The translations under genes and the position numbers were made by a program. The notes beneath the pieces are model-generated. The model was not told where the DNA came from and made no database searches. It was given only the letters and a program-made list of their open reading frames with translations. A stretch of 64,000 nt of DNA from Stachybotrys elegans (lineage: Eukaryota > Ascomycota > Sordariomycetes > Hypocreales > Stachybotryaceae), in NCBI GenBank assembly GCA_020746835.1, contig JAGPNK010000011.1, positions 992,001 to 1,056,000 on the forward strand, read 5' to 3'. Shown here one piece after another: positions 22,796 through 33,612 of this stretch. Each line of letters starts with the position of its first letter. The first letter of the stretch is position 1.

Positions 22796-23265
22796 ACTCC
22801 ACGTTTCTGACATCATAGAGCTAATTACAGGTTGACTTGTCACCTCCAAGCACTGTCCGTCCCTCTCTTGCTGGTGCCTCTCTTTAATTTGAATCACGGC
22901 GGCTCTCTGCCCCGACGTCGTCTTTACAGGCATAGTAAGAGATAATCTGTAAGTAAATTTTGGCGGGATATGAACAGCAAGGCGTGAAATAATCCTTGCA
23001 CGTACTAATCATGTTGTTAGCATCACATTGAACATACTCTATAGCCTTGGGTAGTAGGCATATTAATAAGGAACGGGAACTGCCACGTCTGTTTTATAGT
23101 TAGCGATCATCTAGATGAGGGACCAGAGGCATTCTGAAAAGCTGTCAATTACGGCGAACCGAGAATCAGTCCCCAAATGTCTAGTTACATCCACAGAAGT
23201 CAAAACTCATGCCCAGCCCAAAGCCCTCGACATCTAACCCGGTATCTTCTCCGATATGAAGCTAT
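22796..23265. other. Intergenic spacer
   Basis: 470 bases between the pseudogene and the 3' end of the MYND gene. Nothing recognisable is seen. Confidence 0.4.
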
Positions 23266-24567
23266 CTAAGCACTGAACTTGGCCAGTTTCTGGGACCAGA
23301 CGCGTTTGAGACGGGTGTTTTTGCGAACCTTCTTAACCTCCTCCGCAGACAACCAAATTTGATTGAATCGCTTGCCTTCCTCTACGGTTGCCGTTACGCA
23401 AGCATTGAACTGTTCATCAAAGTAAAACCGCCCAATATTCTTGGAGCGCATGTCGGCCATGGTTTTGTCCAAGCAATGTGTGGCTGCCTCGATGAGGTGC
23501 TGCTTAGCCTTGGCGAAGTCCGAAGGTGAGAGCGACAGCAGGCCCATGGTAGTCTTGTTCTCGGCCTCGATTGTCTTGCTGAGTGTAGACTCGAGCTCTT
23601 TGGCAATGTTCTGGCGCAAGAGACGAGTCACCCAGCGGGGGCCGGTATGAGGCAACAAGCTGCACTCCGCATTGTCTCCTGAGCGGCATGCCTCCAGAGA
23701 CAGAGCTGCAGTAGCTTTCATAAGGCGGTGGGTACGATATGTATCCCAGACGTAGAGTCTCTCTTTCCAACCGTACTGCGGACCCGCGATGTCGATGGCA
23801 AAGCTCTCGCGGCTCGGCAGAACAACCCGCAGCACCATGTACCAGCCGATTCCAAAGAGGCTGTGACCGCCTGTGCATTTGACGATGATCGAAGGGTCTT
23901 CAACTGTGACCTCGACAAGCTCCATGTGAATAGAGATCGCTTGTGAATGTGTCAGCTCCCTGCTTGGGGGAAAGGGAGAATTACCGGTAGACCTACCTCC
24001 AAGAAACATCTTCACAATGTCAAACGCAGCAACCATGGGTCCAGCGCACCACTGGTCGTAGAGAACAGCAAGCTGCACACTTTCAGAACTCCCGATATTA
24101 TTTCCTGGGAACATCTTGATCAGAGATTCTCCCGTCCAGCAACGGCGGTCAAGATCCGGGTGCTGCACGACAGTTTGGATGACGCCGTCCGCTTCGTCAA
24201 CGACGACATCTGGCTTCGAATAAGTCTTCTTCTCGAACATGTCCCAGATCTCGGTGAAAATCGTGACGGCGCGGGCAAGTTGCTGTCGTGGTCGGCAGAT
24301 GTTTCGATGGCAACCCCAGTCTGCTTTCTGGCACTCCTGAGAGCAATAGAAAACTCGGAAGTTGCCCACGCCAGTGACATTGCAGCGACTGCAATGGAGC
24401 TTGCAACCATCCTTGTGGCATTTGGCGCACTTTCCGTAGTCTTCCATAGCAGTATCCGGGAGGGCAGCATGCCCTCCCACCGAGAGGGGATAGCGTTTTT
24501 CCATGTTTTCAATCACCTCCTCAAATGACATGACCTGCACCTGGCCATCCGGGAAAAAAACATTCAT
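23266..24567 (-). CDS. MYND-type zinc-finger protein
   Basis: Best model is complement(join(23266..23939,23997..24567)), 414 aa. A 57-base in-frame intron (gtaggt, branch gctgac, acceptor acaag) is preferred over readthrough because it has all the signals and its translation (Pro/Ser-rich) is out of character. A zf-MYND domain spans residues 47-91 with the pattern C-x2-C ... C-x2-C ... YCSxxCQ-x2-DW-x2-H-x3-C, a two-zinc protein-interaction module. The remaining 320 residues show no SET domain or other catalytic signature; there are some strands around an IGWYMVLRVVLPSRES block. A regulatory or adaptor role is plausible, but the partner is unknown. The 5' flank is rich in CT on the coding strand. 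Confidence 0.8.
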   Translation of the reverse strand: MNVFFPDGQVQVMSFEEVIENMEKRYPLSVGGHAALPDTAMEDYGKCAKCHKDGCKLHCSRCNVTGVGNFRVFYCSQECQKADWGCHRNICRPRQQLARAVTIFTEIWDMFEKKTYSKPDVVVDEADGVIQTVVQHPDLDRRCWTGESLIKMFPGNNIGSSESVQLAVLYDQWCAGPMVAAFDIVKMFLGGRSTGNSPFPPSRELTHSQAISIHMELVEVTVEDPSIIVKCTGGHSLFGIGWYMVLRVVLPSRESFAIDIAGPQYGWKERLYVWDTYRTHRLMKATAALSLEACRSGDNAECSLLPHTGPRWVTRLLRQNIAKELESTLSKTIEAENKTTMGLLSLSPSDFAKAKQHLIEAATHCLDKTMADMRSKNIGRFYFDEQFNACVTATVEEGKRFNQIWLSAEEVKKVRKNTRLKRVWSQKLAKFSA

Positions 24568-27500
24568 CTTGGGTCTCGCGTTTGAATGTTTGAATAGGGA
24601 TAATAGCAGGCTGGGTGAAGTGAGTCGCCCGTGGGTGGCAAGGTAAAGGAAAGAGGGAAGAACAAAGACTGAGAACGGGGTTGGCGAGAGGTGAGGGAAA
24701 GCAGTGAAGGAGAGAGAGAAAAGAAGAAGAAAGAAGGGGAGGGAAAGAAAATCAGAGCATGGAGGTAAAATTAAAGAGGCGCTCAGCTTGCTTGCAACTG
24801 GCAGGCTTGTTTCGTAAGTGCCGGCAGCTGGCAGCCCAGCTGGTCCTTGTGCAACATACGCTACCTATCAAGGGCTATCCCATATTTGCTTACAAGCTCC
24901 CATGGCTTCTTGCCCCCGATCTATTGGAGCAAACATGACAATTGAAGCAAGCTAGGCATCCTGCATATCGACCAACAGCCAACCTCCGACCAATATCACC
25001 CCTTCTTTCAAGCTGCAATCTAACGAGGGTGGAGGAAGGAGCAAAATATTTTCTTCTCTTGCAAATTATGTTGTATACAGTGCGAAGACAAGGCGTGTTT
25101 GGTCTCCAAGCTACACCCGATGATTGCAAAGACAGTGTGAGAAAAGTGTACAAAACAACATGCCCATTTGTTTCAGGCCGCCTTCTCGGCCGTTTGCAGC
25201 ACCAGAGGTCATGACAATCTGAAAGGCGGCGAAGATGCCCGAGGGGCGGCGCCTTTATCTTTGTGGCCGTGGAAAAGCAGACAGTGGAAACTTGGGAAAG
25301 GTGAGCGGCTTGGTGTCCCAGGAGCAGAGGAGTGAGTCCAAAGAGCGTCACAGTCACATTCTTTTTGCTCATAGGGTGCTGTAACCGTTGACATCCGGAA
25401 GGCTTCTAGACCTTGGCTCATCCCCATCCACGCGGTGAATCATGTCGCAGTAGTATTGGAAGTTGCCCCTGGCAGTGGCCCGGCAGGGAACTTTCACTAC
25501 AGTGGTTCCAAATCCCAGTACACCAATTAATATTGCTGCTGCTCATAGCATTTTATGGAGAGGACTGCGCTCACATCTCTCTTCTGTGATATCAGTCCTT
25601 AACCCTGGGGCTCTTCAACAACTACATTATGACCGAGCTTGATACAGCATAAACCCCGTCCGGAGTAAACATAACGCGGGTCATGTATGCGTTCAAGTCT
25701 CCGGTTCTTTCTCGATATATTCATGCCGATTTCTAAAGTTGTATGAGAAAAGATCAACTCCAATTGCGGGAAAGGCACTCCAGTGAGACCTCTTCCAGAA
25801 TACTCCGGGTTATGTGCCCAGCGGACGGCTATTGTGGCGGGAGACATACCCCGGTCCCTGCTTTGTGCCTCCTCCTACCCTAAATGTCTTCAAATACGTC
25901 TGAAATAAAGTCGCCTTGAAGGGAATCATGTCCTGACAAAGATACGTAGTAGTGACTTTAAAGCAATGTTCATTTAGAATACTGTCTCGGGGGTTTCCAG
26001 ATGAGCCCTCGTTCTCGTGGCAACTCACGTCGACGAAATGTGCCTCATCAGTTAACCACGAACTTGACACGGACGGAACGACTTGGGTAGCCGATATAAA
26101 ACGCCCGCCATACCCCCTTTCGTTGTGCAAGTCGACCAACATACTTAACCCATACCATCAAGTCCTCCTTAAGCTCCTCCTATTGCACCTATACGGAGTG
26201 TGCCACGGACGGCTTCTGCTACTGTCAACTTGGAAATGCTCTCGCCCCCAATACCAAGTCAATATACGTCAATTTCTCCATAATCAGACCCTCATCTTGC
26301 CATGAGAGCCCCTCTCACCAAGGTGGTTTCCGTCAGCTGCATGCACATCAGCTGCCAGATGATGAAAGTCCTGGCCATCACGTCACAGTACATCCTTCCA
26401 TTCACCCGCTCGTTGACAGAAGCAACCCCAGGGACGTCATGCTTGGCATCGGGGCAAAAAATGCTTGCTTGTGGCGGCACAGGCGCCACAACAAGACCGA
26501 TCGACTTTTGCTGGTCCAAGGCTCTCATGCCGTGCATCGATGCGACTTGGCAGCTTGGTTTTATACTTGGCGCATATGTATTGGATCCGCACGCCCGGCA
26601 CGAGCATCGCTGCTCGCTCTCAGATCCCTCAAGTATATTGCTCCTGAGCGTTGAACCTCCCGCCATGGCCGTGCCGAGGTCACGATGCGATGCCTTCCAG
26701 CTCCGCAGCAGGTGATGCGGGCCTACCGGTCACGGATGCATGTGAAGCGTCTATCTGCTACCAGCGATTCGACAGGCGGAAAACAACAAGTCAACATGAT
26801 ACCCTAGTCATACTGAGGTGTCCTTGGCTTGGTTTATTCTTGGATTGAGAATGCTCGGGGGCGATACTCCGTCTTGGATCGTAGAAAAGCTTTTCGTTTC
26901 ACGCTTGGCCTAGCCATCAGGAGCCATGGCAAGGCGAAGCCCAAGGGAGGGATCTGCAGACGGTCTTGTCGATGAATGGGGGCGTCCCCCTTCTTTCTTA
27001 TGCGATGCCTCCCTATTGTTGCGTGTACCGTGAGCCACGCTGGGCTGAAATAAAGCGCAGACAACAACACAGCCGTGTACGTAGACAGCTGACGTGTTGA
27101 AATTGATAAAATGTATGATTGGCCTGGATTTCACTGCAGCTCAGATAGTGCGCAGACCACTCACGGCAGTCGAGTCGCTGGACATCTCCCGTGCCGATCC
27201 CAATCTTTGCCACGCCAGTCCCCAAGGCAGAATCAGAGAGGGCATATCTTTGCCAAGAAGCTCAGCTGGCAAGGAGTGCGGGATGTGAGAATCAGAATGC
27301 GCAATCAGAAACACCACGGGGTGGGCTACGGGAGAGAATATTTTTGGAAATTGTTTGTCCTTGAATTCTGAGACATTTGTTTCTGTTATTTGTCAGGGCT
27401 TGGGAAGCAATCCTGATGGCGGGAGAACGAAGCTTGCGTGCCTCGTTTGCATCCACGACCTGCCAAGTCGGTAGCAAAACCGATGGGAAATATCAAAGGG

Positions 27501-29422
27501 CCATAGCGTACACATGCAAGGATGGTATCAATAATACCCCAATCAGTGAGACCGGAAGCGTAGCAAAAGATCCAAACAAAAGATAACGTCTTGGGGGATT
27601 GTGAAACTATGCCTCGCGGGCGGAGGGGGGGATCCAATGGGGGCGTAGACGGAGCTTGCCTACAGAATCCCCAGCCTTGACCTCGCCGGACTTTTTCTGG
27701 TCGACAGGGACCTTGGAGAGGAGAAGCTGGTGGACGGGCCGACCGAGCACGGAGTCGAGTCGCAGGTTGGTCCGAAGCCAAAGGAAGCCCACAGCGCCTC
27801 GAGGGGATGACCCGTCGTTCACACGATCGCTTGACCTGGGGAAACCTGGACGCGGATTAATCTATGCCACGCGATCATCATGAGATGGCAGGCGTTTCCG
27901 TCTCATGACGATATCGTGTCCCTCTTGCAGCGTACAAAACCATCACCTGCAACTGCGTAGATGGGGGGACAGCGACCGCCAGAGTGGTGTGCTTCCCTTC
28001 TGGTCAGCGTGGGCAGGAATACAGCTGTAAAAAGCAAGAACCAAGCATAGCCCTGTGTTTTTGCGCTGCTTCCTTGCGCATTCTGAGGGTGATGACCTGG
28101 CCAAGAGCTTGGCCTCTACTTGGCCGCACCTTGGCCTCACTTGGCGGTATTAGCCACTCACCAGCGCAATTCCCGGCTTCCCCTAGGAAGCACGGGCTGG
28201 ATTAATGAGCTCTCGTGTTGAGCAAAGAGCTGGAATTTTTTCTGAAAAGCCCGAGAATCTTCATTTCTGCGAATGGCAACGAGGCCCCCTCGCGAGCCTC
28301 CATCCCCCTCGCCCGCGACAGTCAAGATAAGCTTAGATATAAAGTAGTTGCTGGTGTGATCGCCCCCCTAGCGTGTCGTGGGTTAGGTGACGGTTCCTGC
28401 TGGGTTGTGCTGGGTTGGGGGACCTCCAGGCTGGGTAGGGGGAGCTGGACTCGATGCGCCAAGCCCTGCCAAGGAGCCGCCCAGACGTGCCCAGCAATGC
28501 CAATCCCCCTCAAGATGACGACGAGCAAGGAGACGACGTGGCCAACCAATGACTTGTCCGAACTTGCTCCCATCCTTGCCCTTTGTCCCCCCCCTTACAC
28601 ACAGTCTTGATGACGACTCTTGTCGCAGCCCTGGTCCTTGGGGCACCGTCGCCGTCTCAAGCACGGCTGGGCGCGATGCTGATCTGCTATTGGGATGAGC
28701 TCGACGCCCTCTCTGGACGTTATAGGCTCTGCGGCGCATTAGGAGAGCCCCGACCAGAACGCTCTGCTATCGTTTCAGAGGCTCCAGCCTGGGGGGGGGA
28801 GCAATGGCCGTGTCACAGAACCCCCCCGGTGTGCGAGTTGGGGTGAAGCTGTAACTGGCGTGGCCCATGTTGAGCCTCCCACGCGCCCTCCGCCTCACGC
28901 ACGCCCACTGCCCGCCTTGCCCACAGTCCCCCTCCCCTCGAGTCGGATGCTGGCATGCCCGGGGTGGTCATCCCCATTGCCGTTTAGTTCCCACGGGCGA
29001 GAGCAAGGGGACCATAACCACGGACTAGCTGAGACGAAAACAGGTCGGAAACAGGATCGACGGGGACGTGGGATACCTACTGGATGTGTTGGGTTGCAGG
29101 TGCCGTGCGCTGCTGTCTCCTTTTGCTTCTGTATGAGCGTTTAAAGTGGCCCAGTATCCATACGGCCTACTTATGTCGTCCGCATGCCCAGGTGGCTTAG
29201 TCTCTTTCCTTTGAAAGTCGTCATTTCGTGAGGCGTTTTGGTCCATTATATTCGGGCTGGTTTCCTTCTCTTCTTTTCTTCTTTCGACCTGTTTTCCTTT
29301 ACCCTATTAGCAAGTCTTTGTTTAATGCGTCAAACCCAACACTTGCCGGCCAAGTGTACCATACATCTCGCCCTCCGCAGCTTCTCCTAGTCAAGTCCAC
29401 AGAAGCACCACATCTAGCAACC
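24568..29422. other. Long gene-poor region
   Basis: Nearly 4.9 kb in which I cannot support an intact gene. Points of note: a TATA-like gatataaaa at 26094-26102 followed about 60 bases later by an ACCATCAAG context and a Cys-rich frame but no ATG; an ATG-less minus-strand frame at 27607-27892; a run of CTTGGCC motifs at 28100-28145; and the CT-rich leader of the antiporter gene at 29250-29420. Composition shifts from near-balanced to GC-rich around 28.3-28.9 kb. Confidence 0.4.
27607..27892 (-). other. ATG-less open frame, possible 3' exon or relic
   Basis: The minus strand reads open from an acceptor-like ggcatag (ending near 27890) to a TAG at 27607, with protein-like composition including a DSVLGRPVHQLLLSKV segment and a basic Pro-rich end. 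It has no ATG. I could not find a convincing upstream exon, so it may be a relic or chance. Confidence 0.2.
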
Positions 29423-31354
29423 ATGCCTGCGCTAGATATCATCGAGCTCAACACGGTCATCTCCGTTTTCGGTCCGTGGCCTCTCTTTCTCTGGGCTTGG
29501 TGACGTCGGTAGGGCGTTTGCTGATTTGGTATAGGTGCCTTTATCGTGTTGTTCGGCTTCACCTCCGTGAAGCTCAAGAGAGAGTGGTATCTTGGTGAAG
29601 CCCGTTCGTACACCCCAATGGACGAGACCACCTCCTGTCGTCCTCCTGTTCTGACATCGTCCTAGTTCCCGCCGTCGCCATTGGCGTGGCATTGGGCCCC
29701 GTCGCGGCAAGATTCATCTTCCCAGAACAATGGGGCTCAGCCGACCCTGACCAACTCTCACCCATCACCCTGGGTGTTATGAGGGTCATGATCGGTCTCC
29801 AGCTGGTCATGGCCGGTTACCAGCTTCCGGAGAAGTATGTGTGGCACCACCTGAAGGAGATGGTCATTTGCCTCATCCCCGTCATGGCTCTCATCTGGGC
29901 CACCACATGCCTCTGCATGCTGGCCACGATCCCCAAGGTCTCCTTCCTCGGACTGCTCGTCCTCGCCGCCTGCGTCACGCCCAACGATCCTATCCTATCC
30001 CAGGCCATCGCCAAGGGTCCCTTTGCTGATCGATACGTCGCCCGACCCCTGCGTGAGATTATCTCGGCCGAAGCTGGCGCCAACGACGGATTCGCCTTCC
30101 CCTTCCTCATGCTCGCCCTGTACTTCATGCGCCACTCCGAACTCCCAGACTCTGCCGATACCTCGCACGCCCTGATGAAGAGGGCTGGTGACGTCGGACG
30201 CCAAGGTGGTGGCCCACTCCTGGCCTTGGAGAACTGGGTTGTCGAGACGCTCTTGTACATTGTCATCCTGGCCATGGCATACGGCGCCTTCATCGGTTTC
30301 TTTGCCGGAAAGGGACTCAAGTTTTGCTTGGCTCGCAAGTGGATTGACGAGGAGAGCTACGTGCTCTTCCCCACGGCTCTCGGTGTAGGTACTCCCTAGA
30401 AGCTCTTGCTGACCTATTGCTGACGGCGTTGACAGCTCTTCATCACCGGTACTGCTGGAACTCTGGGCATCAGCGACCTGCTCGCCTGCTTCGCTGCCGG
30501 ATGCGCCCTTAACTGGGACGGCGCTTTCCTTGCCGAGACCGAGCGACGACACGACGAGGTCAACCACTGCGTCGATGTCATCCTCAACTTCGGAGGCTTC
30601 ATGTACCTGGGCGCCGTCATGCCCTGGAGCGACTTCCACCAGCCCGAGACGACCGGTATCACTATCCCCCGTCTGATTGCACTCGGTTTCCTCGTCCTCT
30701 TTATTCGCCGCATCCCCCCCATCATGCTCCTGTACCGCACCATGCACTCGACCGTCACCAACTGGAAGGAGGCTCTCTTCTTTGGTTACTTCGGACCGAT
30801 TGGTGTGGGCGCCATCTTCTACGTCGAGCACACCAAGCTGCACCTGATGCCGAAGCTCGAGGATGCCGACGAGGGCGAACAAGCGCTACTGAGAGCTATT
30901 GGACCTGGTAAGTCATGGAAACACCCATCAGCACACGACCAAGATACTAACATTGACCCCAGTCATCTACTGGCTTGTGTTGTTCTCCATCATCATGCAC
31001 GGTCTGTCGGTACCACTGCTGAGCGTGACGTACAAGTACTTCGGAATCAAGCCCATCCAGGAGGACGCCGTGTCCATCAGGCCCAGGAGTGTGCACTCGG
31101 CCGCTCCCGCCAACTCGGTTCGGGGAGATGGCGAGACGTACATTGCGTACAACCGCTTCTCGCGCCCCATCTTCCCCGCCACACTCTCCTTCAGCGTTCC
31201 CTTTGGTGAAAGCCGATCTCAGGATATGGACAGGCTAGGCGACAGGAGGCCGTTTGACGAGCGATCTGGACGCATCAGCTTCGCCCCCGAACCCATGGAG
31301 GCAAGAGATGCGAGGGATCCAGAGAAGGCATACCCGCCCCCGGGAAGCTTCTAG
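29423..31354 (+). CDS. Plasma-membrane-type Na+/H+ antiporter (NHA1/Sod2 family)
   Basis: Exons 29423..29471, 29535..29603, 29666..30384, 30436..30907 and 30963..31354 give 566 aa. About a dozen hydrophobic segments span residues 10-470, followed by a hydrophilic Arg/Ser-rich cytosolic tail of about 110 residues. This layout is that of the fungal Na+(K+)/H+ exchangers that export alkali cations using the proton gradient. The diagnostic ion-binding element C-V-T-P-N-D-P lies near residue 145, and a GANDGFAFPF segment near 180 is typical of the same family. The tail is much shorter than in yeast Nha1 and closer to fission yeast Sod2. All four intron junctions preserve frame. Transported ion preference cannot be told from sequence alone. 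Confidence 0.88.
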
Positions 31355-32400
31355 ATTGGTCAGTATGAATAAAAACCTGCCGCTTCAAATCATGTCTTGC
31401 GTTCCATCTTGTTAAAGCGGCTATCTGGCATAGCCTTGGTGAATTGCGCGGGCGTGTTTGCTACTGACTCTGGCGACCGTCGATGTTCCTAATACGTACC
31501 CACAGAATAGACGGAAACTAGAGAGGGTAATATCAAGATAGACAAGAGATAGCTGTTAAGAACCCAAGTGGCGTAGGATGTTTGCATCGAGGGATGCTGA
31601 TGTTGTGGCTGCTCTCGTAGCATTGCCAGAATTTCTAGATAGCAGATTAATCCACTCGAAGGCTGCAAACAGACGTTCATCCTTCTGTGCATACCTTTGC
31701 ACCATGTACCTCTATTCTACTCGCTCAGCATCGCAGAACGAACCACCTCAGTCCTCCGAAATTTTACACAATACATACACAGTATATGGTCAGCATCTTC
31801 TTCATGGGCCCGCGTAAAGCGAACGTCACAATGAAAATGGGATAAATCAAAAATTACGCCCCCCATGGCCCCGAAGGACAATGGAGCATGGAACGACTCC
31901 GCGCTGTGCAATGCAGGCCTTCCAAACTGAACCCCCCAAGTCTTGAGCTGGGAGATTCGGAACAAGGTAAGTATGAAGAAGAAAGGAAGAAAACAGGCAA
32001 AGGAGGGAAGCCTCGAGAGGAATTTATAGAGCTGGAGGTGCTCCGTGCACGGTTTACTGATTCAGGCATCCAGGCACAAGCCCTCTCGCGCTAGGCTCCA
32101 GGCAGCAACGCTCCAGACGCTAGGAGGGCCAGTCACGGGATCTTAGCTAAGCCTGCGTCAGGCCCTCACAAATTTTCAGATGGCCGTGGCGCACGTGATT
32201 TATCGGTAATTTGAGGTTTTCCTGTGCTTCTTCCCTCTGGTGGCCCACAAACGACCAAACCCCCACCAGGTACGTACTTCTTGTAGGGCACGAAAACCCT
32301 TCTATGAATTTGTCTAGCCTCAACCTCCCCGAAATTTACAACGCCCTCACGACCAACGAACGACCATCCCCGGAGCCAGGTTTGATCGCAAGCAGTCACA
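31355..32400. other. Intergenic spacer with eL13 promoter
   Basis: About 1 kb. The right end carries the promoter and leader of the ribosomal protein gene, with ccctcac and cctcccc pyrimidine tracts. Nothing else is identified. Confidence 0.4.
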
Positions 32401-33341
32401 ATGGTACGGATCCCAATCTCGAGAGCACGCCGGCGAGAAGGCGAGAAGACGTGTGAACGCACCGCGCTGACCATTTCCCCCAACAGGCGATCAAGCACAA
32501 CCAGAAGCTCGTCAACAACCGTGAGCACAACCCTCCCGCACCCGGGCGAAATATCCTACTTGGCGAGACGGCAATCCGAGACTGACACTGCTTCCAACAG
32601 ATTTCCGCAAGGATTGGCAGCGACGGGTGCGAACCCACTTCGACCAGGTATGATTCTCGACAAAAGTTGGCTGCGAGGGCCTTCTTTGGAGCAGAAAAAG
32701 AAAAAGAAAAAAACTGACCCTTCTTGCGCAGGCTGGTAAGAAGGCTTCCCGACGTGTCGCACGTCAGGCCAAGGCTGCCGCCCTCGCCCCTCGCCCTCTC
32801 GACAAGCTGCGACCTATTGTGCGATGCCCTACCATCAAGTACAACCGCCGATGCCGTGCCGGCCGTGGCTTCACCCTTGCTGAGCTGAAGGTATGAACTG
32901 CCCTTTGTGGGAGGCCCAGGAATCCGTTCTGACAATTGTCTGCAGGAGGCCGGTATCCCCCGTCTCGTCGCTCCCACCATCGGCATCTCCGTGGATGCCC
33001 GCCGCCAGAACCTCAGCGAGGAGTCTCTGGCCGCCAACGTCGAGCGCCTCAAGGCCTACAAGGAGCGTCTGATCCTGCTGCCCCGCAAGTCCAACGCCCC
33101 CAAGAAGGGTGACACCAAGACCGACCTGTCCTCTGTTGACAAGGCCACCCTGATCTCCGCCGTTCTCCCCATCGCCCCCACCGACATCGCCTTCAAGGAG
33201 ATCAGCAAGAGCGACATGCCCGCCGAGATTGAGGGCGGAGCCTACACGAAGCTCCGCACTGCCCGCAGCAACGCCCGCTACCAGGGTGCCCGCGACAAGC
33301 GCGCCCGGGACAAGGCGGAGGCTGAGGCTGACAAGAAATAA
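32401..33341 (+). CDS. RPL13: 60S ribosomal protein eL13
   Basis: Exons 32401..32403, 32487..32520, 32601..32647, 32732..32890 and 32946..33341 give 212 aa. It is a cytosolic large-subunit ribosomal protein that binds rRNA. The N-terminus AIKHNQ ... [16 protein letters not shown], the [12 protein letters not shown] block and the VDARRQN segment are the conserved eL13 signature; the C-terminus is Lys/Arg-rich. The first coding exon contains only the ATG, directly followed by the gtacgg donor; introns are dense at the 5' end, as usual for fungal ribosomal protein genes. Frames join exactly (3, 34, 47, 159 and 396 bases). Length fits the family. Confidence 0.95.
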
Positions 33342-33612
33342 ACTTGCAAAAAGGGATTCTGGTGTTTCAGGGTTTTTTGCTCTTATGCGTCTCAATGGGA
33401 GGGGCAACGTCGGTACGAGGCTCTGATGAGATAGTCTCGGCCCGGCTCGGAAGGAGAGATACTCTAGGTCCAGGTCGAGAATTTATTATTGCATGATCAT
33501 CCTTGTTCTGTATTCATGGCCAAAAGCATCGGATGATATACACGTGAATCAATGACGTTTGTCTTTAATCAATTGTCTATTCTGTGACTTGCATGATGCT
33601 GGGGGTTTGATA

